The notes: generated from the letters alone by a model not told the origin. A stretch of DNA of 18,323 bases from JBDRRP01 sp964446485 (GCA_964446485.1 CAYUOU010000081.1:1-18323); one strand, 5' to 3'. Positions 7,628 through 15,281 are shown, numbered from the stretch's first letter. Made by a program: numbers and translations.

Positions 7628-8461
7628 ATGGACATATTCGTTAAAAACGGCCCCTACACCGGCCCGGTGAAAGCCGTCATCCTCGACTGGGCCGGCACCG
7701 CCGTGGATTATGGCTGCCTTGGCCCGGCGGCTGTCTTCGTCGACGTATTCAGCAAGGCCGGGGTAACGGTCAGCAATGACGAGGCCCGTCAGTTTATGGG
7801 ACTCGAGAAAAAGACTCATGTGCGTAGCATGCTGGCGCTGCCGGCGGTGGCTGAGCGGTGGCGCCAGGTCCACGGGCAATTGCCCGGAGCGGCAGATGTG
7901 GACACCCTCTATGCCGCCACTGAAACCATGATGGTGGCGGCAATCGCCCGCCATTCAGACCCCATACCCGGCCTGATAGATACCGTAGCGGCACTTCGGC
8001 GCCAGAATATCCGCATTGGCTCGTGTACAGGTTACACCGCTTCCATGATGGACGTACTGGTGCCGGCGGCCCATGACAAAGGGTATGTCCCGGATGCCAT
8101 TGTATGCTCATCTGATGTGCCCGCCGGGCGCCCCTATCCGTGGATGTGCTACCTCAACGCCATACAGCTGAACATCTACCCCCTGGAGGCCATGATAAAA
8201 ATCGGAGACACCCTTTCCGATGTTCAGGAAGGCCTCAATGCGGGCATGTGGACCATCGGCCTGACACGTTCGGGCAATGAACTGGGGCTCAGCGAAGTGG
8301 AAGTCGCCGGCATGGACGCCGGCGATCTTACCCGCCGACTGTCGGTCATCGATGCCGCTTACCGGGATGCCGGGGTCCACTACGTGGCCGAGGGCATTTG
8401 GGCGGTGCTGCCCCTGATCGACGACATCAACGCTCGACTGGCCGCCGGGGAGCGCCCATAG
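7628..8461 (+). CDS. phnX: Phosphonoacetaldehyde hydrolase (phosphonatase)
   Basis: A 277-residue HAD-superfamily enzyme that cleaves the C-P bond of phosphonoacetaldehyde to acetaldehyde and phosphate in the cytoplasm. The HAD nucleophile motif LDWAGTAVDYG places the nucleophile at D20. The Schiff-base lysine is K61 in MGLEKKTHVR, the same 41-residue spacing as D12 and K53 of the Bacillus cereus enzyme. Later come SCTGYTASMMDVL and CSSDVPAGRPYPWM, and the Mg-binding loop IKIGDTLSDVQEG. GGAGG (7614-7618) nine bases before the ATG sets the start. Length is normal for the family. It directly follows the transporter genes and supplies the phosphate-releasing step of the pathway. Confidence 0.95.
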   Translation: MDIFVKNGPYTGPVKAVILDWAGTAVDYGCLGPAAVFVDVFSKAGVTVSNDEARQFMGLEKKTHVRSMLALPAVAERWRQVHGQLPGAADVDTLYAATETMMVAAIARHSDPIPGLIDTVAALRRQNIRIGSCTGYTASMMDVLVPAAHDKGYVPDAIVCSSDVPAGRPYPWMCYLNAIQLNIYPLEAMIKIGDTLSDVQEGLNAGMWTIGLTRSGNELGLSEVEVAGMDAGDLTRRLSVIDAAYRDAGVHYVAEGIWAVLPLIDDINARLAAGERP

Positions 8462-8469
8462 CAGACAAC

Positions 8470-8494
8470 GGAAACGCCTTTGGCTGCGTTTTCC
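8470..8494 (+). repeat. Weak hairpin in the phnX-pbfA gap
   Basis: GGAAACGC (8470-8477) can pair with GCGTTTTCC (8486-8494) with one bulged T and an eight-base loop, followed by C-rich rather than T-rich sequence. It lies nine bases after the phnX stop in the longest gap between the catabolic genes. It may influence mRNA processing or simply be chance. Confidence 0.2.
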
Positions 8495-8583
8495 CCCATC
8501 GGCGCTTTGGCGATGAAGCCCTCCGGCTTTTGCAACGTTGGGGTTTCTTCACCCAAACACGCCGCCCGTCCTCGAGGATTATT

Positions 8584-9975
8584 ATGACCACGCCCGCTTC
8601 ACTGCCACCGGACGCACCGGTGGATCTTTCCGAGGGCGACAGCAATCTGTCGCCTCACCGAAGACATTGGGAAACGACGGCTATCGATGCCGAAACCCGT
8701 GAGTGGCTGGCCCGTGACGCCCGTGCGTTTATCCACCAGTCGCTTTCTACGCCATGCCTCAATGTCCTCTCCGGCTGCCATGGAAGCGTTGTCGAGGACC
8801 TCCAGGACCGCCAGTTCCTTGATTTTCACGGCAACAGCGTCCACCAGGTGGGCTTTTCACATCCCAAGGTGATCGCTGCGATCAAGGGCCAGCTGGATGA
8901 ACTCGCATTTTGCACCCGGCGCTATACCAACAAGACCGCTATCCAACTGGCCGAAAAACTCATCGCCATAACGCCGGACCCGCTGGAAAAAGTGCTTTTC
9001 GCTCCCGGCGGTACCACCGCCATCGGCATGGCCATGAAAGTTGCCCGCACCGCCACCGGGCGGTTTAAAATCATATCCATGTGGGACGCCTTCCATGGGG
9101 CATCTCTGGACGCCATGTCCCTCAGCGGAGAGACCATGTTCCGCCGGGGTGTGGGGCCGCTGCTGCCGGGAGTTCAGCAGGTGCCCCCGGCAGAACCCTA
9201 TCGCTGCCTGTGGGACCCCAAGGGCGACTGCGGCCGCTGCGATCTGAAATGCGCCGCCTATATCGACTATGTCATGGAAAAAGAAGGTGACGTGGGCGCC
9301 CTTATCGCCGAACCGGTGCGAAATACCGCAGTGAATCCGCCCCCGGACGGCTACTGGCAGGCGGTACGCCGCATCTGCGACAAGCACGGCGCGCTGCTCA
9401 TCATGGATGAGACGGCCATCTGCCTGGGGCGCACGGGGCGTATGTTCGCCTGCGAGCGTTTCGAGGTCGTGCCCGACATACTCACTATGGGCAAAGGGCT
9501 TGGCGGCGGCGTGATTCCCTTCGCCGCCATGATCGCGAAAAATGGGCTGGTGGATGCCCCGGAAAAAGCGCTGGGGCACTACACCCACGAGAAAAACCCC
9601 GTGGCCGCCGCCGCCGGACTGGCCGCCATCGACGTCATCGAATCGGAAGGACTGGTTTCCCGAGCCGACGCGTTGGGGCGATATGCCATGGCGCGGCTTG
9701 AGGCCATGAAGTCCGACCATCCACTCATCGGCGATGTGCGCGGCGTCGGGCTGCTCATGGGCCTTGATCTCGTCACGGATCCGGCCACCAAGGAACGGGC
9801 CGTTGCCGCAGCCGACCGGCTCATGTACGCCTGCCTGGAGCGGGGGCTCAGTTTCAAGACTTCCCAGGGCAGCTTTATCCCCTTATCGCCCCCCCTGAAC
9901 ATCGACCGAGAGGATCTCGACCGTGCGCTGGGCATTCTGGACCAGTCTCTGAAGGCGGTAGCGGCGGATCGATAA
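8584..9975 (+). CDS. pbfA: Probable (R)-1-hydroxy-2-aminoethylphosphonate ammonia-lyase (PbfA), class III aminotransferase fold
   Basis: A 463-residue PLP enzyme of aminotransferase class III. Visible: GNSVHQVGFSHPKV and FCTRRYTN near the N-terminus, the PLP-pocket aspartate D275 in LIMDETAICLGRTG, and the Schiff-base lysine K304 in TMGKGLGGG. PbfA is known to convert (R)-1-hydroxy-AEP to phosphonoacetaldehyde and ammonia, and is encoded beside phnW and phnX, exactly as here. A plain omega-aminotransferase is the alternative, but the context and the CTRRYTN-type N-terminus favour PbfA. Four cysteines, C208, C216, C219 and C223, are clustered in an insertion before the GALIAEPV segment. I chose the ATG at 8584 with GAGG (8574-8577) upstream; the frame stays open back to 8398 inside phnX, but that extension looks non-coding. 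It lies 122 bp after phnX and 37 bp before phnW. Confidence 0.8.
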   Translation: MTTPASLPPDAPVDLSEGDSNLSPHRRHWETTAIDAETREWLARDARAFIHQSLSTPCLNVLSGCHGSVVEDLQDRQFLDFHGNSVHQVGFSHPKVIAAIKGQLDELAFCTRRYTNKTAIQLAEKLIAITPDPLEKVLFAPGGTTAIGMAMKVARTATGRFKIISMWDAFHGASLDAMSLSGETMFRRGVGPLLPGVQQVPPAEPYRCLWDPKGDCGRCDLKCAAYIDYVMEKEGDVGALIAEPVRNTAVNPPPDGYWQAVRRICDKHGALLIMDETAICLGRTGRMFACERFEVVPDILTMGKGLGGGVIPFAAMIAKNGLVDAPEKALGHYTHEKNPVAAAAGLAAIDVIESEGLVSRADALGRYAMARLEAMKSDHPLIGDVRGVGLLMGLDLVTDPATKERAVAAADRLMYACLERGLSFKTSQGSFIPLSPPLNIDREDLDRALGILDQSLKAVAADR

Positions 9976-10012
9976 GATGCCATCCATTCATTTTACCAAC
10001 CGGAGAAATACC

Positions 10013-11131
10013 ATGGAGCAACGCAGAGGCCTTCCCGACAACCCCTACCTGCTGTTGACGCCGGGCCCGCTGAGTACCACCAGCACCGTGAAACGCGTCA
10101 TGCTGAGGGACTGGTGCACCTGGGACGACGAGTATAACGGCATCGTGGAAAAGATTCGCAGCGCCCTGGTGAGGCTGGCAACGAAAAGCGCGGCATACAC
10201 CGCCGTGCTCATGCAGGGCAGCGGCACCTTCAGCGTCGAAGCCGCCATTACCACTGCCGTACCGGCAAACGGGAAACTGCTCGTTCTGGCCAACGGCGCC
10301 TACGGCAGACGGATCGGTCAGATCGCTCGCCGCGCCGTCATCCCACATGTCGTTTTAGAAAAGGGTGAGCTCGAACCCATCAGCGCCGGTGATGCCGCCG
10401 GCGCCCTGACCGGCGACCCGGAAATCACCCATGTGGTCGTGGTTCACTGCGAGACCACCACCGGCATGCTCAACCCGGTGGCGGAGATCGGCCGACAGGT
10501 CACCGCCAGTGGCAAGGTGTTTATTGTCGATGCCATGAGCAGCTTCGGGGGAATCCCCATGGATGTCGCCGATATGGGTGCCGATTATCTCATCAGCAGC
10601 GCCAACAAATGCATCCAGGGGGTGCCGGGGTTCGGTTTTGTGGTGGCACGCAGACAAACATTGGAAAACACCAAAGGCCAGGCCCGAAGCCTCAGCCTCG
10701 ATCTTTATGATCAGTGGCAGACCATGGAGGCATACGGCGGCAAATGGCGATTCACCTCACCGACTCATACGGTGCGGGCCTTCGCTCGGGCCCTGGAGGA
10801 GCTGGACGCGGAAGGGGGGGTGGCGGCCAGATATGCCAGATATACGACCAACCACCGCATCCTTTCAGAGGGGATGCGCCGGTTGGGATTTCGACAGCTC
10901 CTGCCGGCCGCCTGCCAGTCTCCGATCATCACGGCGTTTCACTACCCTGAACACCGGGATTTCCAATTCGGACGTTTCTACGGGATGCTGAAGCAAAAGG
11001 GGTTTGTCATCTACCCTGGCAAGGTCACTGAACTGGACACCTTTCGCATCGGCAACATCGGCGACGTGCACCCCGAGGATATGGACCGGCTGCTGGGGGC
11101 GGTGGCCAATGCCATGTACTGGATGGCATAG
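10013..11131 (+). CDS. phnW: 2-aminoethylphosphonate:pyruvate transaminase
   Basis: A 372-residue class V aminotransferase that moves the amino group of AEP to pyruvate, giving phosphonoacetaldehyde and alanine. The N-terminal LLLTPGPLSTT, DWCTWDDEYN, the QGSGTFSVEA segment, the PLP aspartate in FIVDAMSSFGG and the lysine K199 in SSANKCIQGVPGFGF are hallmarks of PhnW. The length matches characterised enzymes of about 365-370 residues. I chose the ATG at 10013, seven bases after GGAG (10002-10005), over an in-frame ATG at 9977 that has no ribosome site and adds 12 unconserved residues. It is the last gene of the operon. Its product is the substrate of PhnX, so the order transporter, phnX, pbfA, phnW makes a complete route from AEP to phosphate. 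Confidence 0.95.
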   Translation: MEQRRGLPDNPYLLLTPGPLSTTSTVKRVMLRDWCTWDDEYNGIVEKIRSALVRLATKSAAYTAVLMQGSGTFSVEAAITTAVPANGKLLVLANGAYGRRIGQIARRAVIPHVVLEKGELEPISAGDAAGALTGDPEITHVVVVHCETTTGMLNPVAEIGRQVTASGKVFIVDAMSSFGGIPMDVADMGADYLISSANKCIQGVPGFGFVVARRQTLENTKGQARSLSLDLYDQWQTMEAYGGKWRFTSPTHTVRAFARALEELDAEGGVAARYARYTTNHRILSEGMRRLGFRQLLPAACQSPIITAFHYPEHRDFQFGRFYGMLKQKGFVIYPGKVTELDTFRIGNIGDVHPEDMDRLLGAVANAMYWMA

Positions 11132-11157
11132 CTGCCGTGATGGTGCGTCACGCCGCC

Positions 11158-11190
11158 GACCCGTTGGATACGGTGGATACCGTGCGGGTC
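11158..11190 (+). terminator. Nested hairpin after phnW, possible operon end
   Basis: An outer stem GACCCG/CGGGTC (11158-11163/11185-11190) encloses an inner stem ACGGT-GGAT-ACCGT (11170-11183). It starts 26 bases after the phnW stop, between convergent transcription units. No T-run follows, so it is either a Rho-dependent end with a protective hairpin or a bidirectional barrier rather than a classic intrinsic terminator. Confidence 0.4.
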
Positions 11191-11345
11191 AGCCACAGCG
11201 CCTTTCGGTCAAAACAATAACCCGATTGCATGACGACCTCCTTTGATGTGTCGCTGGATGGATCACCGCGAATGGCCGGACGGGAACACCAGCGTCTTAA
11301 ACGCGCTCGGCCGCTCCCCGTCCGGCGGCATGGGGTTTCACGGCG

Positions 11346-11750
11346 CTATGAGGCCGTCACTTCAATCTTCCGCGGCACGGCTTTTTTCGCTTTGGGCAGC
11401 GAGAGCCGGAGCACGCCGTCGGCAAGCTTGGCATCGATGGCGCTCTGATCGATGGCTTCCGACAGAGAAAACTGGCGGTGGAACCGACCGACTTCGAACT
11501 CTACGAGCACGTCTTTCTCGTCATTCCCCTCGAACGGCTTCACATCACCCGTGATGGTGAGCACGTCGTCGCGCAAATCAATGACTACATCCTCGCTTTT
11601 CACACCCGGCATGTCGGCCAACAGCGTCAATGATGTCTCCGTCTCAAAAATGTCCACAGCCGGCGTGAATACCAGACCGGGCTGGGTCTGTTCGGCTGGC
11701 GTTGTGACTTCCTGTTTTTCCCGAGCTTGCAGTTCTTTGGTATCGCCCAT
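11346..11750 (-). CDS. Small heat-shock protein, Hsp20/alpha-crystallin family (second of a pair)
   Basis: A 134-residue ATP-independent holdase chaperone, cytoplasmic and expected to oligomerise. The alpha-crystallin domain runs from about residue 28 (PAVDIFETETSLTLLADMPG) to the C-terminal strand GVLRLSLPKAK. The short tail carries an I-x-V-type contact motif, KIEV, as sHsps use for oligomer assembly. AGGAGG lies just upstream of the ATG at 11750. It is 23 bp downstream of the other Hsp20 gene on the same strand, so the two are very probably co-transcribed. The N-terminal arm is rich in E, Q and T and short compared with the partner's, which suggests hetero-oligomers or divided roles. Confidence 0.93.
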   Translation of the reverse strand: MGDTKELQAREKQEVTTPAEQTQPGLVFTPAVDIFETETSLTLLADMPGVKSEDVVIDLRDDVLTITGDVKPFEGNDEKDVLVEFEVGRFHRQFSLSEAIDQSAIDAKLADGVLRLSLPKAKKAVPRKIEVTAS

Positions 11751-11773
11751 GGTCGTCTCCTCCTGTTGCCGTT

Positions 11774-12238
11774 CTATGAAACGGTGATCTGTTTTGGTTT
11801 CGACGCCTCCGATTTGGGAAGCGTTATGGTCAGCAGGCCATTGGCCATCGATGCGGAAACGCCGTCCGCGTCGATGTCCCCGGGTAACCCGACGACCCGT
11901 GAAAAGCCGCCGGCTTCGCGCTCACGACGGTGATAGTTGGCCTCCTGGCCTTCAACGGTGATTTTTCGCTCTCCTGCGATGGTGATGTTCCTTCCCACGA
12001 CCTGGATATTGAGGCTGTCGGCGGACATACCGGGTAGCTCGGCACGCACGTAGTAACTGTCTTTATCCTCGGTGAGATTGATCAGGGGAAATACGCCGGC
12101 CGAGGCCACACTTTTTCTGCCGGGGCCTTTCAGCAGCAGGTCGGACAAGCTGTCCATCCGTCGCTGCAAAGCGCTCAGTTGGTCAAACGGTGTTTGAAAT
12201 CCCCAATACGGAATTGATGTAAATGCTCTGGCAGCCAT
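11774..12238 (-). CDS. Small heat-shock protein, Hsp20/alpha-crystallin family (first of a pair)
   Basis: A 154-residue sHsp. The aromatic, arginine-containing N-terminal arm (about residues 1-45, with IPYWGFQTPFDQL) is typical of class A bacterial Hsp20. The alpha-crystallin domain follows, with FPLINLTEDKDSYYVRAELPGM, a loop containing YHRRERE-GGFSRV, the closing GLLTITLPK, and a C-terminal QITVS contact motif. GGAGG is upstream of the ATG at 12238, slightly far (nine bases). It is the promoter-proximal gene of the two-gene unit. No CIRCE element and no clear sigma-32 promoter could be found upstream, so the heat-control mode is not evident from sequence. Confidence 0.93.
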   Translation of the reverse strand: MAARAFTSIPYWGFQTPFDQLSALQRRMDSLSDLLLKGPGRKSVASAGVFPLINLTEDKDSYYVRAELPGMSADSLNIQVVGRNITIAGERKITVEGQEANYHRREREAGGFSRVVGLPGDIDADGVSASMANGLLTITLPKSEASKPKQITVS

Positions 12239-12441
12239 TTGCCCTTTCCTCCATTGTTTTGGTGTTGATGGTTTTTTCGTTTACGGATCCCTACAACTCT
12301 AGACAACAGCGGCAAACCGGCGGTAAACCGTTCTAAGCGCCGCCCGGGCCTGCCGTGCGGGTGCTGAGGGATGGCGGGGGGTGATCGGGAAAACGGCTGC
12401 AACCCACAACGATCGCAGATGGGGTGGGTATCTGTGGGCAC
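12175..12441 (-). CDS. Possible short ORF with strong ribosome site upstream of hsp20, unrecognised
   Basis: An 88-codon frame starting at GTG 12441 and overlapping the first 64 bases of the downstream hsp20 in another frame. What speaks for it is AGGAGGTGA (complement of about 12445-12453), an almost complete anti-16S match, at workable distance, and a plausible N-terminus with a CxxC pair (HPICDRCGLQPF). Against it, the rest is rich in P, R and H like random GC-rich sequence and resembles nothing I know. It could be a leader peptide whose translation affects hsp20, the stump of a degraded zinc-finger gene, or chance. No function is proposed. Confidence 0.25.
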   Translation of the reverse strand: MPTDTHPICDRCGLQPFSRSPPAIPQHPHGRPGRRLERFTAGLPLLSRVVGIRKRKNHQHQNNGGKGKWLPEHLHQFRIGDFKHRLTN

Positions 12442-12876
12442 AATGTATCACCTCCTAATATCACAGCCCCGAAAAACACCAGGCACTAGCAGGCAATTAA
12501 CGCGACACAAATATGACTTAACGTGGTTCGGATAGATAAGTAATGTCAAAATTGGTCAAGTCAAGGCCCTCGGATCAGTCGGCCGCCGCCGCTAACTCGG
12601 ACGAGACGAAGATACCCTTCGTTTATCTATCCCCCTCCGGCTGGCTATCAAACCACTGTATTCGAACCACCGGGCACGCGCAGATCACGGCGTGTTATCC
12701 ACAGGATCGACTTCCTTTGCGTTCTCTGGGACCTCTGCGATGGCTGTCAATGGCTTGCCAACGCCTTCCGAGGTCGTTAGTATCCTAATTTAACAGTATT
12801 TATATCGCATCGAATCGATCGCGCCCACCCGGGGTGCACCGCGAAGTCCAACCCGCAGTTGAGGAGACGTTAACCG
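12239..12876. other. Intergenic region between hsp20 pair and SLC13 pseudogene
   Basis: 638 bp with no confident gene. It holds a possible short minus-strand reading frame with a near-perfect ribosome site (listed separately), a widely spaced 10-bp inverted repeat (12530-12539/12623-12632), a near direct repeat CGGCAAACCG/CGGTAAACCG at about 12310-12330, a single TTATCCACA at 12695-12703, and an AT-rich stretch at 12780-12810 that may be the former promoter of the downstream permease. Confidence 0.4.
12530..12632. repeat. Inverted repeat pair bounding a 103-bp block
   Basis: GGATAGATAA (12530-12539) and its exact reverse complement TTATCTATCC (12623-12632) bound 83 bases that include a smaller ACGAA/TTCGT hairpin (12606-12610/12618-12622). 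This could be a tiny non-autonomous element, a structured RNA or an operator pair. I see no target-site duplication and no second copy in the window. Confidence 0.3.
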
Positions 12877-14657
12877 TTGACACCGGACATCATCTTAATT
12901 CTGGCCATTCTTGCCTTCTCGGTGGTGCTGCTGGTCACTGAGTGGATTCCCATGGAGGTGACGGCGCTGCTCGCCCTGGGCACCGTCGCCATTACCGGCC
13001 TGGTCCCTCCTGCGGACGCCTTGTCAGGGTTCAGTAGTCCCGCCGTGGTAACGGTCTGGGCGGTATTCATCCTCAGCGGCGGGTTGACCCGAACCGGGGT
13101 GGCCAACATGATCGGCAAAGTCGTGTTGAAGCTTGCCGGCACCCGGGAACCGTTGATGATCATCGTGGTGATGACCTCGTCGGGCCTCATGTCCGCACTC
13201 ATGAACAACGTGGCCGTGGCAGCGCTGATGCTGCCGGTGGTCATGGACATGGCCCGCCAGACCGATACCGCTCCCTCGCGGCTGCTGATGCCCCTCGCGT
13301 ATGGATCGCTTCTGGGCGGGCTCATCACCCAGATCGGCACCCCACCCAACATTCTGGTGACCGAGGCCCTGCGAGACGCGTCGATGACGCCATTTTCATT
13401 TTTTGATTTTACGCCGGTGGGGCTGGTCATCATGATATCGGGGATCGCATTCATGGTGCTGGTCGGTCGTCATATGTTGCCAAATCGCAACCCGGTTCGC
13501 GAATCGTCGGCCGGTGGCGGCGGTGATTGGAAGAATGCGTACGCTTCACAGACGGTGTGGAAACCGCCCGCATAAGACTGGGCCCCGACACGCCGTTCAT
13601 CGGAAAGACCCTCAACGAATTAAATTTCAGGGGCAAGCATGGCGTGAATGTACTGGCGATCCGTCGCGAGGAGCGCCTGTGGAGAGCCGACATTCAGGAC
13701 ATTGCTTTGGCGGCCGAGGATGATTTGCTCGTTTTCGGTCGGCGGAAAAACCTGGAAGCCCTCTCGGAAGAAGCCGGCGTTGCCGTGTTTCAGGGCGTCA
13801 GCAGGACGGAACTGCTGGAAACATTCGACCAGCAGGAGCGCTTGCGGATCATGCAGGTGCCGGAACAGTCCACATTGGTGGGAAAGACGCTCAAGGAGAC
13901 CCGGTTGGGCGGCGCACTGGGCGGCCTCATTTTGGGTATCCTTCGACAGGATCGGCCGGTGATCCTTCCGGAGCCCTGGGAAAAATTAAAGGCCGGAGAC
14001 CGCCTGGTCGTGGGCGGCAGCCCATCGGACCTGGAAGTGCTTCACGGTCTGGAGGGGTTGGCCATCGATGTCGAGACGCACCCTGACCTGGAGGCATTCA
14101 TTCAGCGGCAATACGGGTTGGTGGAGGCGATTCTTGCCCCCCGGAGCCCCCTCATCGGCAAGTCCCTGCGGCAAATCAATTTCAGGGAAAAATTCGGCCT
14201 GAACGTTTTGGCTATCTGGCGTGAAGGCACGGCCCTATATGCGGATCTCAGGGACACCGCGCTCAAATTCGGAGACGCGCTGCTGCTGTTCGGCCCTGGC
14301 GGCAAATTGCGATTGCTGGGGCAAGAACCCGACTTTATCGTATTGACCGAGACCGCCCAAGAACGACCGCGCCTTGAAAAAGCCAAATTGTCCGTGGTCA
14401 TCATGGCTGCGGTGATCCTGCCCGTGGTCTTTGGGTGGATACCCATCTATATCGCCGCTATGGCCACGGCCATGGCGGCCTCGGCCAGTTTCACCACCCC
14501 CATCGCACATCCGGCCAATATTCTCGTGATGGGTCCGGGCGGCTACCGGTTTGCGGACTACCTTAAGGTGGGAGGACTGCTGACGATGGTGATTTTTCTC
14601 GTCATCGTCTTCGTGCTGCCTTTTTTTTGGCCGATGATTCAGGCCCCGCGGATGTAA
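12877..14657 (+). pseudogene. SLC13/DASS-family permease with TrkA-C domains, frameshifted and internally deleted
   Basis: The first frame (TTG at 12877, GAGGAG at 12861-12866) encodes the usual N-terminal membrane half: TEWIPMEVTALLALG, VVTVWAVFILSGGLTRTG, LMSALMNNVAVAALMLPVV and GTPPNILVTEAL, up to GRHMLPNRNP. It then leaves frame at about 13528. Adding one G to TGG there would read on as DWEECVRFTDG into the second frame, which is closed upstream by a TGA at 13524-13526 and runs to 14657. The second frame has three TrkA-C-like domains (about 13560-13770, 13840-14050, 14110-14340), then LPVVFGWIPIYIAA joined directly to MAASASFTTPIAHPAN. In intact relatives about 95 residues, including several helices and the second N-A-A-T-type hairpin motif, lie between these. 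Such permeases usually import sulfate, dicarboxylates or similar anions. Two independent lesions make this a probable pseudogene. Confidence 0.8.
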
Positions 14658-15141
14658 AGTGGCGGCGCAGGCTTTCGTAGAGGACAATGCCGGCGGCTGT
14701 GGAAAGGTTGAGGCTTCGAATAGCCGTGGAAATGGGTATGCGGTAAGTGCGATCCGGGTATGCGGACAGGATATCGCCCGGCAGCCCGCGGGTTTCGGAA
14801 CCGAAAACGAGAAACAGCCTTCGGGGCGACGTCATGTCCCAAAAATGATGGGTCCCGCTTTTGGTGAGCAGCGCCACTTCTTCCGGTTCGGCCCCCATGC
14901 CATGGATGAATTCTGAGAATCCGGCCCATTCCCTCGGTTGCACCTTCGGCCAATAATCCAGGCCGGCGCGCCGGACCGCTTTGTCGTCCAGAGAAAACCC
15001 CAGGGGGTGGATGAGATGGAGACTGGCCCCGGCCCCCAGGCAGGTCCTCCCGATGTTGCCCGTGTTCCAGTGAACGTCCGGCGTCACCAGCACCACGTGG
15101 CGCTCACATTCCTTGGTTTCGTAGTAATGGGTCGTATTCAT
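14602..15141 (-). CDS. trmL: tRNA (cytidine(34)-2'-O)-methyltransferase, TrmL/SPOUT family
   Basis: A 179-residue SPOUT methyltransferase that 2'-O-methylates the wobble base of certain leucine tRNAs using S-adenosylmethionine. The trefoil-knot motifs are all visible: VHWNTGNIGRTC near the N-terminus, LVFGSETRGLP in the middle, and RIPISTAIRSLNLSTAAGIVLYE near the end. The lysine/arginine-rich tail (SAKKKAARRR) adds about 20 residues to the family's usual 150-160. I chose the ATG at 15141; an in-frame TTG at 15156 would add five residues and falls within a palindrome, and neither has a clear ribosome site. The last 56 bases overlap the 3' end of the convergent SLC13 pseudogene, so the tail may be a recent read-through into it. 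Confidence 0.92.
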   Translation of the reverse strand: MNTTHYYETKECERHVVLVTPDVHWNTGNIGRTCLGAGASLHLIHPLGFSLDDKAVRRAGLDYWPKVQPREWAGFSEFIHGMGAEPEEVALLTKSGTHHFWDMTSPRRLFLVFGSETRGLPGDILSAYPDRTYRIPISTAIRSLNLSTAAGIVLYESLRRHFTSAGPESSAKKKAARRR

Positions 15142-15149
15142 CGTTTTTG

Positions 15150-15166
15150 CTTGCAACTATTGCAAG
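15150..15166. promoter_or_regulatory. Perfect palindrome just upstream of trmL
   Basis: CTTGCAA-CTA-TTGCAAG, 7-bp arms with a 3-base centre, ends nine bases before the trmL ATG. It could be an operator or, in mRNA, a stem that covers the ribosome-binding area. The latter would fit the missing Shine-Dalgarno. Confidence 0.35.
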
Positions 15167-15281
15167 TCCCCCGTCATCGTGCTCCGGTCGAACCATAGTT
15201 CGTCAAAACGTCGATATCCCCCCCGCGGACCCTGTCAGATGCTTGGCTGCCAACGCCAAAGCGCTCCTTAGGTAGTCACGC

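Noticed and set aside
8398..8583. N-terminal extension of the PbfA frame back into phnX
   Set aside because: The extension reads as low-complexity R/G/P sequence, the family starts near the TREWLARDA region, and GAGG precedes the ATG at 8584.
8857..9720. 287-codon minus-strand frame opposite pbfA
   Set aside because: Shadow of a conserved PLP-enzyme gene; no recognisable domain and no ribosome site.
12239..12540. CIRCE element or ROSE/fourU RNA thermometer for the hsp20 pair
   Set aside because: No TTAGCACTC-N9-GAGTGCTAA and no U-rich stretch pairing with the hsp20 ribosome site could be found.
12695..12703. Perfect DnaA box TTATCCACA, possible replication origin
   Set aside because: A single box without clustered copies, AT-rich unwinding element or dnaA/dnaN/gid neighbours; chance is sufficient.
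12543..12788. 81-codon plus-strand frame between hsp20 and the permease pseudogene
   Set aside because: No Shine-Dalgarno, no recognisable motif, codon use unlike the neighbours.
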